Assembly: GCA_030156435.1 (NCBI GenBank)
Contig: JASGMM010000028.1
Coordinates: forward strand, 1 to 33,399
Length of the DNA: 33,399 nucleotides
Source of the DNA: Clostridiales bacterium
Lineage (GTDB): Bacteria > Bacillota > Clostridia > Mahellales > Mahellaceae
Direction of reading: 5' to 3'
Positions 24,362 through 33,176 of this stretch are shown here, in pieces (the first letter of the stretch is position 1; each line of letters opens with the position of its first letter). A program made the translations under genes and the position numbers. The notes beneath the pieces are model-generated. The model saw nothing but the letters and a program-made list of their open reading frames with translations. It did not search any database and was not told the DNA's origin.

Positions 24362-25435
24362 ATGAAAAATTTGATGTCGTTAAATAAAAGGTTATTGGTA
24401 TTGGTTATTTCTATTGCTTTTATTGCTATGGCATTGCTGAGCGCTTGTAGTTCTGGTAACAATACAGGCACTACGGATGCGGATACCACAGGAAATGAGG
24501 CTGCAAGTCAACCACAAAAAGAGCTAAAGCCTATAAACATCGGGTATATGCCAGACATGCACGGGGCTACGCCTCTTGTCATAGCAGATGAAAAAGGCTA
24601 TTTTGAAGAAGAAGGATTGAAACCGAATTTTATAAAATTTCTGAATGGGCCTCAGGAGCTTCAGGCTATGGCAGCCGGTGATTTGGATGTGGGGTATATA
24701 GGACCCGGTGCAACTTTTCTAGCGGCACAAGGCCAGGCAAAAATATTAATGCCGGATAGCCTAAATACTGGCGATATGGTATTAACCAATGTTAATTCTG
24801 GAATAAAAACCGGTGCTGACTTAAAAGCCAAAACGGTTGGTGTACCAAAGGGCACCTCGGGAGAAATGGTGTTAAATCTTTTGCTGAAAAAATATAACCT
24901 GACTCCATCAGATGTTAACATAATGAACATAGATGTTGCAGGTGCGGTAGCTGCTTTTACCGCGAATAAGGTCGATGCGGTCGCTATATGGTCTCCTTAT
25001 ACAGCTGAAATAGAAAAACAGCTCGGAAAGGATAATATCGTGGTATTAGCGACTAACAATGATTTTATGCCCGAGTACGTTTTCCCACAAAGTTGGGTGG
25101 CTAATCCTACAGTATTGAAAAAGGATGAGGATTTGATCCTTAGATTTATAAGGGCATGGAATAAGGCAAATGATTATAGGATAGATAATTTGGATGAAGC
25201 TGTTAAACTTACAGTTGATTTTACGCAGGTTCCAGAGGATTCTTTAACAGTGCAGCTCGATACAACCCAATGGCTAAAGTCGAGTGAGATAAAATCTAAA
25301 TATGAAGATGAAACTATATACTCATGGTATGAAAACCTGGAGAAATTGTTTGTTGAAACAGAGAAGATGAAAGAAGTAGTACCTGCAAAAGATTTCGTGG
25401 CAGGTGACATTTATTTAAAATCTTTTGACAAATAG
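24362..25435 (+). CDS. ABC transporter substrate-binding lipoprotein, SsuA/NMT1-like
   Basis: This 357-residue protein has a signal sequence (1-28) with lipobox LLSAC, lipid-bearing C29, and a Ser/Thr/Asn-rich linker. The mature part starts INIGYMPDMHGATPLVIADE and follows the SsuA/TauA/NMT1 periplasmic fold: ADEKGYFEEEGL, QAMAAGDLDVGYIGPG, then GVPKGTSGEMVLN. The family binds sulfonates, taurine, nitrate or thiamine precursors; the pocket cannot be read by eye. ATG 24362 follows GAGGAGAG; the upstream TTG is rejected. It completes the importer, and a sulfatase gene lies 2.5 kb downstream, which hints at an organosulfur ligand without proving it. Confidence 0.88.
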   Translation: MKNLMSLNKRLLVLVISIAFIAMALLSACSSGNNTGTTDADTTGNEAASQPQKELKPINIGYMPDMHGATPLVIADEKGYFEEEGLKPNFIKFLNGPQELQAMAAGDLDVGYIGPGATFLAAQGQAKILMPDSLNTGDMVLTNVNSGIKTGADLKAKTVGVPKGTSGEMVLNLLLKKYNLTPSDVNIMNIDVAGAVAAFTANKVDAVAIWSPYTAEIEKQLGKDNIVVLATNNDFMPEYVFPQSWVANPTVLKKDEDLILRFIRAWNKANDYRIDNLDEAVKLTVDFTQVPEDSLTVQLDTTQWLKSSEIKSKYEDETIYSWYENLEKLFVETEKMKEVVPAKDFVAGDIYLKSFDK

Positions 25436-25440
25436 TAAAT

Positions 25441-25459
25441 AGGGGGCTTTATGCCCCTT
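25441..25459 (+). other. Short hairpin between the ABC operon and the sensor kinase
   Basis: AGGGGGC and GCCCCTT pair (one G-T) around TTTAT directly after the binding-protein gene. No U-run follows. It may protect the importer mRNA or lower expression of the downstream kinase genes. Confidence 0.4.
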
Positions 25460-25493
25460 ATCAATAAACAAGAAAGCAGGATGGGCAATACCG

Positions 25494-26993
25494 ATGGTAA
25501 TCCTCTTTATGTTGTTTATAACATCAGCAATTGCTCTTTTAATACTGAGACCCAAAAGCAGGTCGGTTCATTGGATGGAGCTTACAATTATCGGCTGGCT
25601 TTTGGGAACGGGGGGGTATTTGCTTTTTTTAGCCAAATACGGTGGGTTTTATAGTAATGTCAATGCTATATTGTTTCTGACCGATGATATACGCCAAATA
25701 CTGCTGTATTTGCCGGTAAATATCGATACTATAAGCAGGATAATAGTATATGGTAGGTCTCTTTTTATATTTAGCTTGTGCAGTTTAGCATACTATATAA
25801 GCGGTAAACCGTCATCCAAAAGTATTTTGTGGTTGTATATTATAAACAGCGTTTTATCATTGGTGAATGCCATTGTCTATGATCCAAACATATATAGGCA
25901 TATTTTATCTACCTTTGACAGGACGGCGCTCGAGTGGATAGCGATAACTACGCGAGGATGGCTGCTCATCGCTTTTATAAGCGTGGTTTATATTATCATC
26001 GCTATTTACTTGAAATCTACGGTACCGTGGATAAAAAGAAGGCTGATGAACATAATGATAGGCATAATTTCGATGATAATATTTTATTTTTACTTAGGAT
26101 TTATGGGCCCGCTACAGGTCACCGACCCGAGAACGTATTATTTCCTTTATTCGGATTTTTCCAACTTTAATCCGCCGATCAGCGATGCTGAATGGTATAT
26201 AGGTATTGTATTTACCGGGATAAGCTGTATCGCGGCTATATATTCATTTTCTCAATATATAACTGTAGAAAGGGATTTGGATAAAGATACGCTGTATCTA
26301 GATCTTAAATTCAATACCGGTAAGATGGGGGCCAAGGTTTTTACGCATGGTATTAAAAATCAATTGATAATGTTGCAGATGTTAGCTAAGAAAATCTTGG
26401 AGCAAAAAGAAGAAATGCCTGCTGGAGAAGTGCGCGATAATATTTGTAACAGTGCTTCTTCTATTGCGGATATAACGAACGGTATGCTGGAAAGAATAAA
26501 CGAACTTTCTAATACGTTTAATACGTTTCGGCTGGAATTGAAGCCGGTAGATATTAATGATATTATTAAAGAATCATTAAAAAAAGTAAAATTACTGCCC
26601 GATAATGTAAGTATAAATAATAAAAACCCGTCTGACCATATTATTGTGTTGGCAGATAAGAGATATCTTGCAGAGGCGGTTTATAACATTATCGACAATG
26701 CTATCGAAGCGATTGTTATGGCCGATGTCAAAGAGGGTATAATTAATATAAAAGTAAAAAGCGAACATAAGTACTGCATTATAGAAGTGACTGATAATGG
26801 TGTCGGTATGGCTGATGATCAAATAAAACGCATTTATGACCCGTTTTATACCAACAAGAATACCGTTACAAACTGGGGCGTTGGGTTATCATATTCTCAA
26901 AGCGTTATACGCGCGCATTTCGGCCATATACAGGTCAAGAGCAAATTGTGGGAAGGTAGTACATTTTACATATTTCTACCGATTTATGCATAG
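25494..26993 (+). CDS. Membrane sensor histidine kinase with seven-helix input domain
   Basis: This 499-residue protein has about seven hydrophobic spans in residues 1-255, with little extracellular loop, so it may sense a membrane or transporter-linked signal. The phospho-acceptor is probably H285 (FTHGIKNQ), where H is followed by K-N instead of the usual E-x-[NT]. The HATPase domain (about 375-499) has an N-box with NIIDNAIEAI, DNGVGM, DPFYT and GVGLS. The start is uncertain: ATG 25494 has only a weak ribosome site and no better in-frame start was seen. The response-regulator gene follows 58 bases later. Position after an importer suggests that it controls that importer. Confidence 0.85.
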   Translation: MVILFMLFITSAIALLILRPKSRSVHWMELTIIGWLLGTGGYLLFLAKYGGFYSNVNAILFLTDDIRQILLYLPVNIDTISRIIVYGRSLFIFSLCSLAYYISGKPSSKSILWLYIINSVLSLVNAIVYDPNIYRHILSTFDRTALEWIAITTRGWLLIAFISVVYIIIAIYLKSTVPWIKRRLMNIMIGIISMIIFYFYLGFMGPLQVTDPRTYYFLYSDFSNFNPPISDAEWYIGIVFTGISCIAAIYSFSQYITVERDLDKDTLYLDLKFNTGKMGAKVFTHGIKNQLIMLQMLAKKILEQKEEMPAGEVRDNICNSASSIADITNGMLERINELSNTFNTFRLELKPVDINDIIKESLKKVKLLPDNVSINNKNPSDHIIVLADKRYLAEAVYNIIDNAIEAIVMADVKEGIINIKVKSEHKYCIIEVTDNGVGMADDQIKRIYDPFYTNKNTVTNWGVGLSYSQSVIRAHFGHIQVKSKLWEGSTFYIFLPIYA

Positions 26994-27051
26994 AGCATAA
27001 TAACATTTGTTAAACAATCTTAAGCTATTATAAGCGAAGGATGTGAGTAAA

Positions 27052-27750
27052 ATGCCACCAATAAAGGTTCTTGTTGCTGAGGATTTAGAAATATTGAGGA
27101 GTTATTTTTGCGAAGCTATAAATAATGAGCCCGATCTACAGGTTGTCGCTGAGGCATCGACTGGTAAAGAGGCTGTAAATAAAGCAAAAAATTATGGGCC
27201 TGATGTGATATTGATGGATATTGAAATGGCTTCGAGAAGCGATGGTATAGAAGCGGCCAAAAATATATTGGCTGAAATGCCGTTAATAAAAGTGGTGTTT
27301 CTTACCGTACACGACGATGATGAGACCGTGTTTAGGGCTTTCGAAAGTGGCAGCGTAGACTACGTGCTTAAGGATTCCGATACCGATGAGATAGTTCAGA
27401 GTATCCGGCTTGCTTATGATGGCAATTCTCCAATAAGGCCCAAGGTGGCAGTTAAAATAAGAAATGAATTCATGAGAATAAAGAAAAATGAATCCAAGCT
27501 TATGAGTACGGTAAACATATTGTCTCAACTTACGCCTGCGGAGTGGGAAATAATACGACTCTTGGTAAAAGGCAAACGCGTCAAAGAGGTTGCCTCGTTA
27601 AGGCATGTGGAGCTCACCACTATAAAAACGCAAATAAATATAATATTGAAGAAATTTGATAAGAAAAGAACAAAAGATGTATTAAAGTTTATAGAAAATA
27701 TGGGTTTGACATTACTTTTTACAGATAATAACGATAAAGATATGTTATAA
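27052..27750 (+). CDS. Response regulator, NarL/FixJ-like with LuxR-type HTH
   Basis: This 232-residue protein has a receiver domain (1-125) with acidic E10/D11, phospho-acceptor D56 (ILMDIEM), the switch Thr in FLTVHDDD and the conserved Lys in YVLKDSD. The C-terminal part (160-232) is a helix-turn-helix starting LTPAEWEIIRLLVKGKRVKE with TTIKTQINIILKKFD as recognition region, related to LuxR/NarL domains but weak in consensus. ATG 27052 is chosen with AAGG ten bases upstream; a GTG nine bases earlier is too close to that site. It should be phosphorylated by the adjacent kinase. Confidence 0.87.
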   Translation: MPPIKVLVAEDLEILRSYFCEAINNEPDLQVVAEASTGKEAVNKAKNYGPDVILMDIEMASRSDGIEAAKNILAEMPLIKVVFLTVHDDDETVFRAFESGSVDYVLKDSDTDEIVQSIRLAYDGNSPIRPKVAVKIRNEFMRIKKNESKLMSTVNILSQLTPAEWEIIRLLVKGKRVKEVASLRHVELTTIKTQINIILKKFDKKRTKDVLKFIENMGLTLLFTDNNDKDML

Positions 27751-27758
27751 TACCGACT

Positions 27759-27775
27759 GCCAATATAATATTGGC
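27759..27775 (+). other. 17-bp palindrome after the response regulator
   Basis: GCCAATATAATATTGGC is a perfect palindrome (8 bp each side of one base) just eight bases after the stop. It is not followed by a T-run. It may be a weak terminator or a regulator site. Confidence 0.4.
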
Positions 27776-27811
27776 TTCAGAATCCTATGTGATTACTCAG
27801 CTACAATTACG

Positions 27812-27860
27812 CATGGGCGAGAGTAACGATTAGCCAAGCTAACCAATTACCAAGCCCGTG
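27812..27860 (+). other. 49-base segmented hairpin upstream of the sulfatase
   Basis: Three nested helices are visible: CATGGGC with GCCCGTG (7 bp, one T-G), GTAA with TTAC (4 bp), and TTAGC with GCTAA (5 bp) closing a CAA loop. Between them are short asymmetric internal loops, GAGA/CAA and CGA/CCAA. It lies upstream of the probable sulfatase promoter, so it is either an operator or, in read-through RNA, a structured element. No known riboswitch was recognised. Confidence 0.5.
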
Positions 27861-27889
27861 AGACACATAAATAGATGGAAAATGCACAT

Positions 27890-27918
27890 TTGCTATATAG
27901 CGGATTTCATAGTATACT
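27890..27918 (+). promoter_or_regulatory. Probable sigma-A promoter of the sulfatase-phosphofructokinase pair
   Basis: TTGCTA (27890-27895), 17-bp spacer and TATACT (27913-27918) precede the start by about 50 bases. The 10-bp palindrome GCTATATAGC overlaps the -35 edge and spacer (27892-27901). Confidence 0.6.
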
Positions 27919-27970
27919 GATATAAAAAAGCGCGCAAAGGTATTTTTACGTAATTTTAGGAGGATATATT

Positions 27971-29431
27971 ATGCGTATTCTTTATTTGGATCTCGATACG
28001 CTTCGCCCCGATCATCTCGGTTGCTATGGTTATCACAGGAATACCTCGCCTAATATAGACCGAATAGCGGAGCGAGCTGTGAGATTCGATAATTATTATT
28101 GTTCGGATGCCCCGTGCTTACCGTCGCGTACGGCTCTTATGAGCGGCAGATTCGGTATTCATACCGGTGTAGTAAATCATGGCGGTACTGCGGCCGATAT
28201 GAGGCTGGAAGGTGAGAAACGCGATTTTCGAGATAAGTTGTGGAATAGCAGCTTACCGGGTTTTTTGCGCTCGGCTGGGCTTAAAACAGTTTCCATAAGT
28301 CCTTTTGCTGAAAGGCATTCTTCTTGGACATTTTATTCCGGTTTCAACGAGATGTATAATACCGGCAAAGGCGGTGCAGAATTAGCTGGAGATATAACAC
28401 CAACGGCCTTAAAATGGATTGAAGCCAATGCTAAAGAGGACAATTGGTTTTTGCACATAAATTATTGGGATCCTCATACCCCGTATCGTACCCCGGATGA
28501 ATTTGGGAATCCATTTGAAAATGATCCTATACCGGATTGGCTGACCCAAGAGGTGCTGGATGAGCATATAAAAATGGCAGGGCCGCATACCGCATTGGAT
28601 CTGAATATGTACAACGGCGATCCTAATCCAGAATTTCCTCAGTTCCCAGGGGAAATACGAACTATGGATGACCTGAAGAAGGTGATAGATGGCTATGATC
28701 GCGGAATACGGTATATGGATCAGCACATAGGAATGGTATTGGATGCATTAAATAAACAGGGTGTACTGGATGATCTTGTTATTATAATAAGCGCCGATCA
28801 TGGCGAGAATATGGGCGAGCTTGGCATATACAGCGAGCATGCCACGGCTGATAAATGTACTTGCAGAATACCGATGATAATCAAATGGCCTGATTATGCG
28901 TCGGGATATGTTGACAAAGGCCTTCACTATAATCTGGATTTGGGGCCTACATTGGCAGAGATGTTGAATAAAGAACCCGTATCATGGTGGGATGGCCAAA
29001 GCTATGCTTCAGTTATAAAAGGAGGTAAGGATTGTGGCAGGCCTTATCTGATTATCAGCCAGTGCGCTCATGTATGTCAACGCAGTGTTAGATTTGGTCC
29101 TTGGTTGTATATACGCACCTATCATGATGGGTATCATCTGTTTCCAGAAGAGATGCTGTTTGACATAGAACACGACCCGCATGAGCGTTATAATATAGCC
29201 GTACAAAATCCGCGAATTTGTATGGAAGGTGTATACTACCTGAATCAGTGGCACGATAATATGATGAGAACCATGGAGCATGATGTGGATCCTTTATGGA
29301 CGGTGATGAAAGAAGGCGGGCCTTATCATGCTAAAGGGCATCTTAAAAGATACTGCCAAAGGCTGGAGCAAACCGGCAGGGGATATGCTATACCCGAGCT
29401 CAAGAAAAGGCATCCTCAGGAATTCGAATAA
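27971..29431 (+). CDS. Type I (formylglycine) sulfatase, Cys-type
   Basis: This 486-residue alkaline-phosphatase-superfamily enzyme hydrolyses a sulfate ester. The active-site motif is CLPSR (C49-R53), in which C49 must be oxidised to formylglycine by a maturase (anaerobic radical-SAM type expected in this group; not in the window). Metal ligands lie in LYLDLDTLRPDH (D7/D9) and SADHGENMGE. There is no signal peptide, so the enzyme is cytoplasmic and acts on an imported substrate. AGGAGG precedes ATG 27971. The phosphofructokinase gene follows 24 bases after its stop. A carbohydrate or small-molecule sulfate is possible; the substrate is not deducible. Confidence 0.88.
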   Translation: MRILYLDLDTLRPDHLGCYGYHRNTSPNIDRIAERAVRFDNYYCSDAPCLPSRTALMSGRFGIHTGVVNHGGTAADMRLEGEKRDFRDKLWNSSLPGFLRSAGLKTVSISPFAERHSSWTFYSGFNEMYNTGKGGAELAGDITPTALKWIEANAKEDNWFLHINYWDPHTPYRTPDEFGNPFENDPIPDWLTQEVLDEHIKMAGPHTALDLNMYNGDPNPEFPQFPGEIRTMDDLKKVIDGYDRGIRYMDQHIGMVLDALNKQGVLDDLVIIISADHGENMGELGIYSEHATADKCTCRIPMIIKWPDYASGYVDKGLHYNLDLGPTLAEMLNKEPVSWWDGQSYASVIKGGKDCGRPYLIISQCAHVCQRSVRFGPWLYIRTYHDGYHLFPEEMLFDIEHDPHERYNIAVQNPRICMEGVYYLNQWHDNMMRTMEHDVDPLWTVMKEGGPYHAKGHLKRYCQRLEQTGRGYAIPELKKRHPQEFE

Positions 29432-29455
29432 TTAAGTTGTAAAGGGGCGATGAAT

Positions 29456-30628
29456 ATGTCTGCTAATCTTATAGTGGTTCACGGCGGTGGACCTACAGCT
29501 GTTATAAACGCTTCGCTCAAAGGTATTATAGATGAAGCAAAAAAATATAATGAGATAGATGGTATATATGGATCCGTCGGTGGGGTAGATGGTATATTCG
29601 CTGAAAGATTTGCCGACCTGCGCGCTATTTCTGGACAAGCGTTATCCAGACTTTCTTATACACCGGGTTCGTTTATAGGATCATCGCGCAAACATCTTGA
29701 GCCGGAGGACTATGAGACCATCGTGGCCATACTGCGCCGCAATAACATAAAATATTTATTGTTCACAGGCGGAAACGGGTCTATGGATACTTGCAATAAA
29801 ATACATCATGTGGCGGCTCAAGCCGGTGATATCAACGTTATAGGTATACCGAAGACCGTAGATAACGATCTGGCCAATACTGATCATGCGCCCGGATACG
29901 GCAGCGCCGCCCGTTACGCCGCCGTATCCGCATGCGAGCTTGGTATCGACGTGGCCTCGCTGCCTGTACATATATCAGTTATCGAATTTATGGGACGCAA
30001 TGCGGGGTGGATAACGGCGGCGTCCGCGCTGGCCAGATGTAAGCAAGGCGATGCGCCTCACCTCATATATCTGCCCGAGAGACCATTTGTAGAAGAAGAG
30101 TTTTTACATGAGATAGAACGGCTCCATAAAGAAATAGGAGGGGCTGTAGTGGCTGTATCCGAAGGCTTGGTTGGGCCCGACGGAAATCCATTGGTGCAGC
30201 CCAACAATATGTCCAGACGCGATGCGTTTTCCAATGATGTCAGCGTATATCTTGCGCGCCTTATATCGGATAAACTGCATATAAGAGCCCGTAGCGAAAA
30301 ACCGGGTCTTTTGGGGCGTGCTTCCATAGCACATCAGTCATCGGTAGACCGACGAGAGGCTGAAATGGTAGGAGCTGCAGCTGTTAAAGCGGCGGTGGAA
30401 GGCTTATCCGGTTATATGGCGGCACTCAAACGCCTTTCGACAGAGCCGTATAGCTGTACTACCGAATTGGTATCTATAGATCTCATGAGCATGACCGAAC
30501 GACATGTGCCAGATGAATTTATAGATCCTTCAGGGCATGACGTGACGCCGGCCTTCATCGAGTATTGTAAACCGCTAATAGGCGATGCCATGCCCGTATA
30601 TGCAACGAACCGCGATTTGCTCTATTGA
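29456..30628 (+). CDS. 6-phosphofructokinase family, phosphoryl donor uncertain (ATP or PPi)
   Basis: This 390-residue protein has the PFK fold: N-terminal LIVVHGGGPTAVINAS, GGNGS (105-109), PKTVDND (132-138) with catalytic D136, and MGRNAGW (179-185). Donor choice follows the residue after GG[DN]: G108 points to ATP, while D would mean PPi. However K133 in place of the Gly of PGTIDND is typical of PPi enzymes, so the signals conflict. N107 replaces the usual Asp. The start is taken at the second ATG because AAAGGGG is eight bases upstream; ATG 29450 is too close to that site. It pairs with the sulfatase gene and ends convergently, overlapping the next gene by seven bases. Confidence 0.85.
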   Translation: MSANLIVVHGGGPTAVINASLKGIIDEAKKYNEIDGIYGSVGGVDGIFAERFADLRAISGQALSRLSYTPGSFIGSSRKHLEPEDYETIVAILRRNNIKYLLFTGGNGSMDTCNKIHHVAAQAGDINVIGIPKTVDNDLANTDHAPGYGSAARYAAVSACELGIDVASLPVHISVIEFMGRNAGWITAASALARCKQGDAPHLIYLPERPFVEEEFLHEIERLHKEIGGAVVAVSEGLVGPDGNPLVQPNNMSRRDAFSNDVSVYLARLISDKLHIRARSEKPGLLGRASIAHQSSVDRREAEMVGAAAVKAAVEGLSGYMAALKRLSTEPYSCTTELVSIDLMSMTERHVPDEFIDPSGHDVTPAFIEYCKPLIGDAMPVYATNRDLLY

Positions 30629-31629
30629 TTTTGAAAGGCCTCTATGAGAGCCACTATGTTTTCGGCCGGCACATCGCTGGGTATGGCGTGGGTGGGGGCT
30701 GCTATATAACCGCCGTTGTATGACATGGTCTCCATCATGTACCGAGCTACGCGTTTAATCTCGTCGGGAGAAACGAATGGCAAAACCTGTTGTGTGCTTA
30801 TTCCACCCCAAAACGTCAATCTATCGCCGTATAATCTCTTTATCTCGTTTACATCGTATATTTCTGGCTGGAACGTATTGTATATATCCAGCCCTATTTC
30901 TATAAGGTCGGGAAAAAGCTCATGTATGTCGCCGCAAGAGTGAAGGGCCACATACTTGCCGGCATCATGGGCCTTTTTAAACATGCGCGCCATGCGTGGC
31001 TTGATAAAGCGTTTCCATAATTTCGGTCCCATGATGAGTCCGTGTTGCTGCCCCCAATCATCGCCGAAATAAAAGCAGTCTATATCATAATCCAGTATGA
31101 TATCCATCAAATGCATGTTGAAATCGGCTATGGCATCCAATAGCTTATCCACAAAGTCGGGATTGAGCAGCATATCGGTCAGAAGATTCTCCATACCGCG
31201 CATGGTCCATGCGCGCTCGAACATGGAGAAGCCTATGCCGGCTACCTTGAATGCATCTCGGCCATTATTTACCAGGCCATCACACATTTCCCGCAAACGC
31301 ACTTCATCTATAGTTGGAAAGGTATAGCCGTCCAAGGTCGGCTCTGCCAGTACAAAATGTTCTACCACACCTATGTCTTTGTCGGCCACGTTCCTGTTCT
31401 ATACCACGCAGAAATCGTCTTTGAAATACCCGCTGCCGGGTTCTGTTTCTGTAGGCCAGCCTGAATAATCGACCATGTCGATATGATTGCCTATTTTATT
31501 TACGAAATCGGGATCATTGAGATATCTGGCAGTTTTTTTATAAGCCTGCTGCGTCATACCTATATAATATGGTACAATGTCAGTCTTTTGATGGTTTATA
31601 GCCGCTATAACGTGCTCTTTTCTTGTCAT
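30622..31629 (-). pseudogene. URO-D/MtaA-family methyltransferase-like gene interrupted by one in-frame TAG
   Basis: Starting at ATG 31629 (GGAGAGG upstream), the frame encodes a uroporphyrinogen-decarboxylase-like protein: MTRKEHVIAAINHQKTD, then GYFKDDFCVV. It hits TAG at 31401-31399 and continues in the same frame as NRNVADKDIGVVEHFVL to the natural stop. Relatives read VVWNR here, so TGG became TAG. Total length would be 335 residues, normal for the family. The C-terminal part has HSCG, a His-x-Cys zinc site typical of corrinoid-dependent methyltransferases (MtaA type) rather than haem enzymes. The adjacent Cys in DFCVV also departs from the usual Gly. It lies 50 bases after pdxT. It may be inactive, or a GTG at 31389 may give a C-terminal fragment of 255 residues. 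Confidence 0.82.
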
Positions 31630-31679
31630 CAAAACCTCTCCTCTCTGTCAGATGGCAAAAGGAATCCAGAATTTTTTAT

Positions 31680-32264
31680 TTATATTGTAGATTTTGCCAC
31701 CATGTCAGCAAAATACCGGTGAAAGCTGAGATCGTCGGTCAGTTCAGGATGAAACGACGTAGCCAAAAGATTGCCTTGTCGTACAGCTATGATCTTGTCG
31801 TCGAGCTCCGCTAATATCTCGGTGCCACCATCAGCTTTCTCAACATAAGGGGCTCTTATAAATACCAACGGTATGGGATATTCGGCTACTGCGGGAATAA
31901 GCAGGGTAGTTTTGAAGCTGTCCAATTGACTGCCGTAAGCATTGCGCCTGACGTATATATCCATGAGGCCCAGATGGACCTTGTCATCATTGATTATATG
32001 TTTGGCCAGGAGGATCATGCCGGCACATGTACCCCATATAGGCATGCCGGCACGAGCCCTCTCTATGATTTTATCTTTGAGGTTATAATCGGTTATAAGC
32101 CGCCCTATAGTCGTACTTTCGCCACCCGGCAGAATCAAGCCGTCTATAACATCCAGGTCGTCTCGTGTTTTAACCTGTATCGGTTCTACATCTTCGAGAC
32201 GTTCGAGCATTATGGTATGTTCTATGACCGAACCCTGCAGGCCCAGTATACCTATACGCAGCAT
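31680..32264 (-). CDS. pdxT: Pyridoxal 5'-phosphate synthase, glutaminase subunit
   Basis: This 194-residue class I glutamine amidotransferase releases ammonia from glutamine and passes it to PdxS. The catalytic triad is C80 (WGTCAGM), H172 and E174 (SFHPEL); PGGES (46-50) binds glutamine. The N-terminal MLRIGILGLQGSVIEH is typical. It begins four bases after the pdxS stop codon, in the usual pdxS-pdxT order, so the two are co-translated from one mRNA. Twelve PdxT subunits surround a PdxS dodecamer in the known complex. Confidence 0.95.
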   Translation of the reverse strand: MLRIGILGLQGSVIEHTIMLERLEDVEPIQVKTRDDLDVIDGLILPGGESTTIGRLITDYNLKDKIIERARAGMPIWGTCAGMILLAKHIINDDKVHLGLMDIYVRRNAYGSQLDSFKTTLLIPAVAEYPIPLVFIRAPYVEKADGGTEILAELDDKIIAVRQGNLLATSFHPELTDDLSFHRYFADMVAKSTI

Positions 32265-32268
32265 GCGG

Positions 32269-33150
32269 TTACCAGCCTCTTTCGGCCATGCGCTGTGCAG
32301 TCTCTATCTGGCTTATCTCTAAGCCGGGCATGGCCTCGCCCAGATCCTCTGAAACCTCGGCAAGAACCTTCGGATCATTATAATAGGTTACCGCTTTGAC
32401 AATGGCCTCGGCACGTTTAGCTGGATTAGCCGATTTGAAGATACCGGATCCTACAAATACGCCATCGGCTCCGAGCTGCATCATAAGTGCCGCATCAGCG
32501 GGTGTGGCTACACCGCCAGCTGCGAAATTGACCACCGGCAATCTGCCATGCTCAGCTACATATACTACCAGATCATATGGGGCTTGCATCTCTTTGGCGG
32601 CCGACATCAACTCTTCTTTGGGCATGCCTTGGAGTTTTCTTATCTCGTCCATGACCGTGCGCATATGGCGTACGGCTTCTACCACATTGCCTGTACCGGC
32701 TTCACCCTTGGTCCTTATCATGGAGGCCCCTTCGCCAATACGCCTCAAGGCTTCGCCGAGGTTACGCGCGCCGCATACGAAAGGTATCTTGAAATCCCAT
32801 TTGTTGATATGATACATCTCATCGGCGGGAGTCAGCACCTCGCTTTCGTCGATATAATCGATACCCAGTGCCTCCAATATCTGGGCCTCTACAAAATGCC
32901 CTATTCTAGCCTTAGCCATAACAGGAATGCTTACCGCGCTCTTTATCTCTTTTATTATCTTGGGGTCGGACATACGCGCTACACCACCCTGTTTACGTAT
33001 ATCGGCCGGTACCCTCTCCAAAGCCATGACGGCTACCGCACCGGCTTTCTCGGCTATTTGTGCCTGCTCGGCGTTGGTGACATCCATTATTACGCCGCCT
33101 TTTAACATTTGGGCGAGGTTCTTGTTTAATTCATATCGTTCTTTATCCAT
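32269..33150 (-). CDS. pdxS: Pyridoxal 5'-phosphate synthase, synthase subunit
   Basis: This 293-residue (beta/alpha)8 enzyme makes PLP from ribose-5-phosphate, glyceraldehyde-3-phosphate and ammonia. Catalytic lysine K80 lies in [13 protein letters not shown], with D23 ([13 protein letters not shown]) as partner (D24 and K81 in B. subtilis). The phosphate-binding region from [16 protein letters not shown] and the second lysine region follow. AAAGGA lies about 13 bases before ATG 33150, somewhat far. The promoter region upstream is rich in palindromes, suggesting regulation, perhaps by a PLP-sensing regulator encoded divergently outside the window. Confidence 0.96.
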   Translation of the reverse strand: MDKERYELNKNLAQMLKGGVIMDVTNAEQAQIAEKAGAVAVMALERVPADIRKQGGVARMSDPKIIKEIKSAVSIPVMAKARIGHFVEAQILEALGIDYIDESEVLTPADEMYHINKWDFKIPFVCGARNLGEALRRIGEGASMIRTKGEAGTGNVVEAVRHMRTVMDEIRKLQGMPKEELMSAAKEMQAPYDLVVYVAEHGRLPVVNFAAGGVATPADAALMMQLGADGVFVGSGIFKSANPAKRAEAIVKAVTYYNDPKVLAEVSEDLGEAMPGLEISQIETAQRMAERGW

Positions 33151-33176
33151 AGATCTTATATCATCCTTTCTTTGAC

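Noticed and set aside
25451-25654. 67-codon frame overlapping the kinase start
   Set aside because: It overlaps the kinase N-terminus in another frame and its start lies in a hairpin.
31399-31401. Pyrrolysine at the in-frame TAG
   Set aside because: Relatives have Trp here, the family is not a known pyrrolysine carrier, and no pyl genes are in the window.
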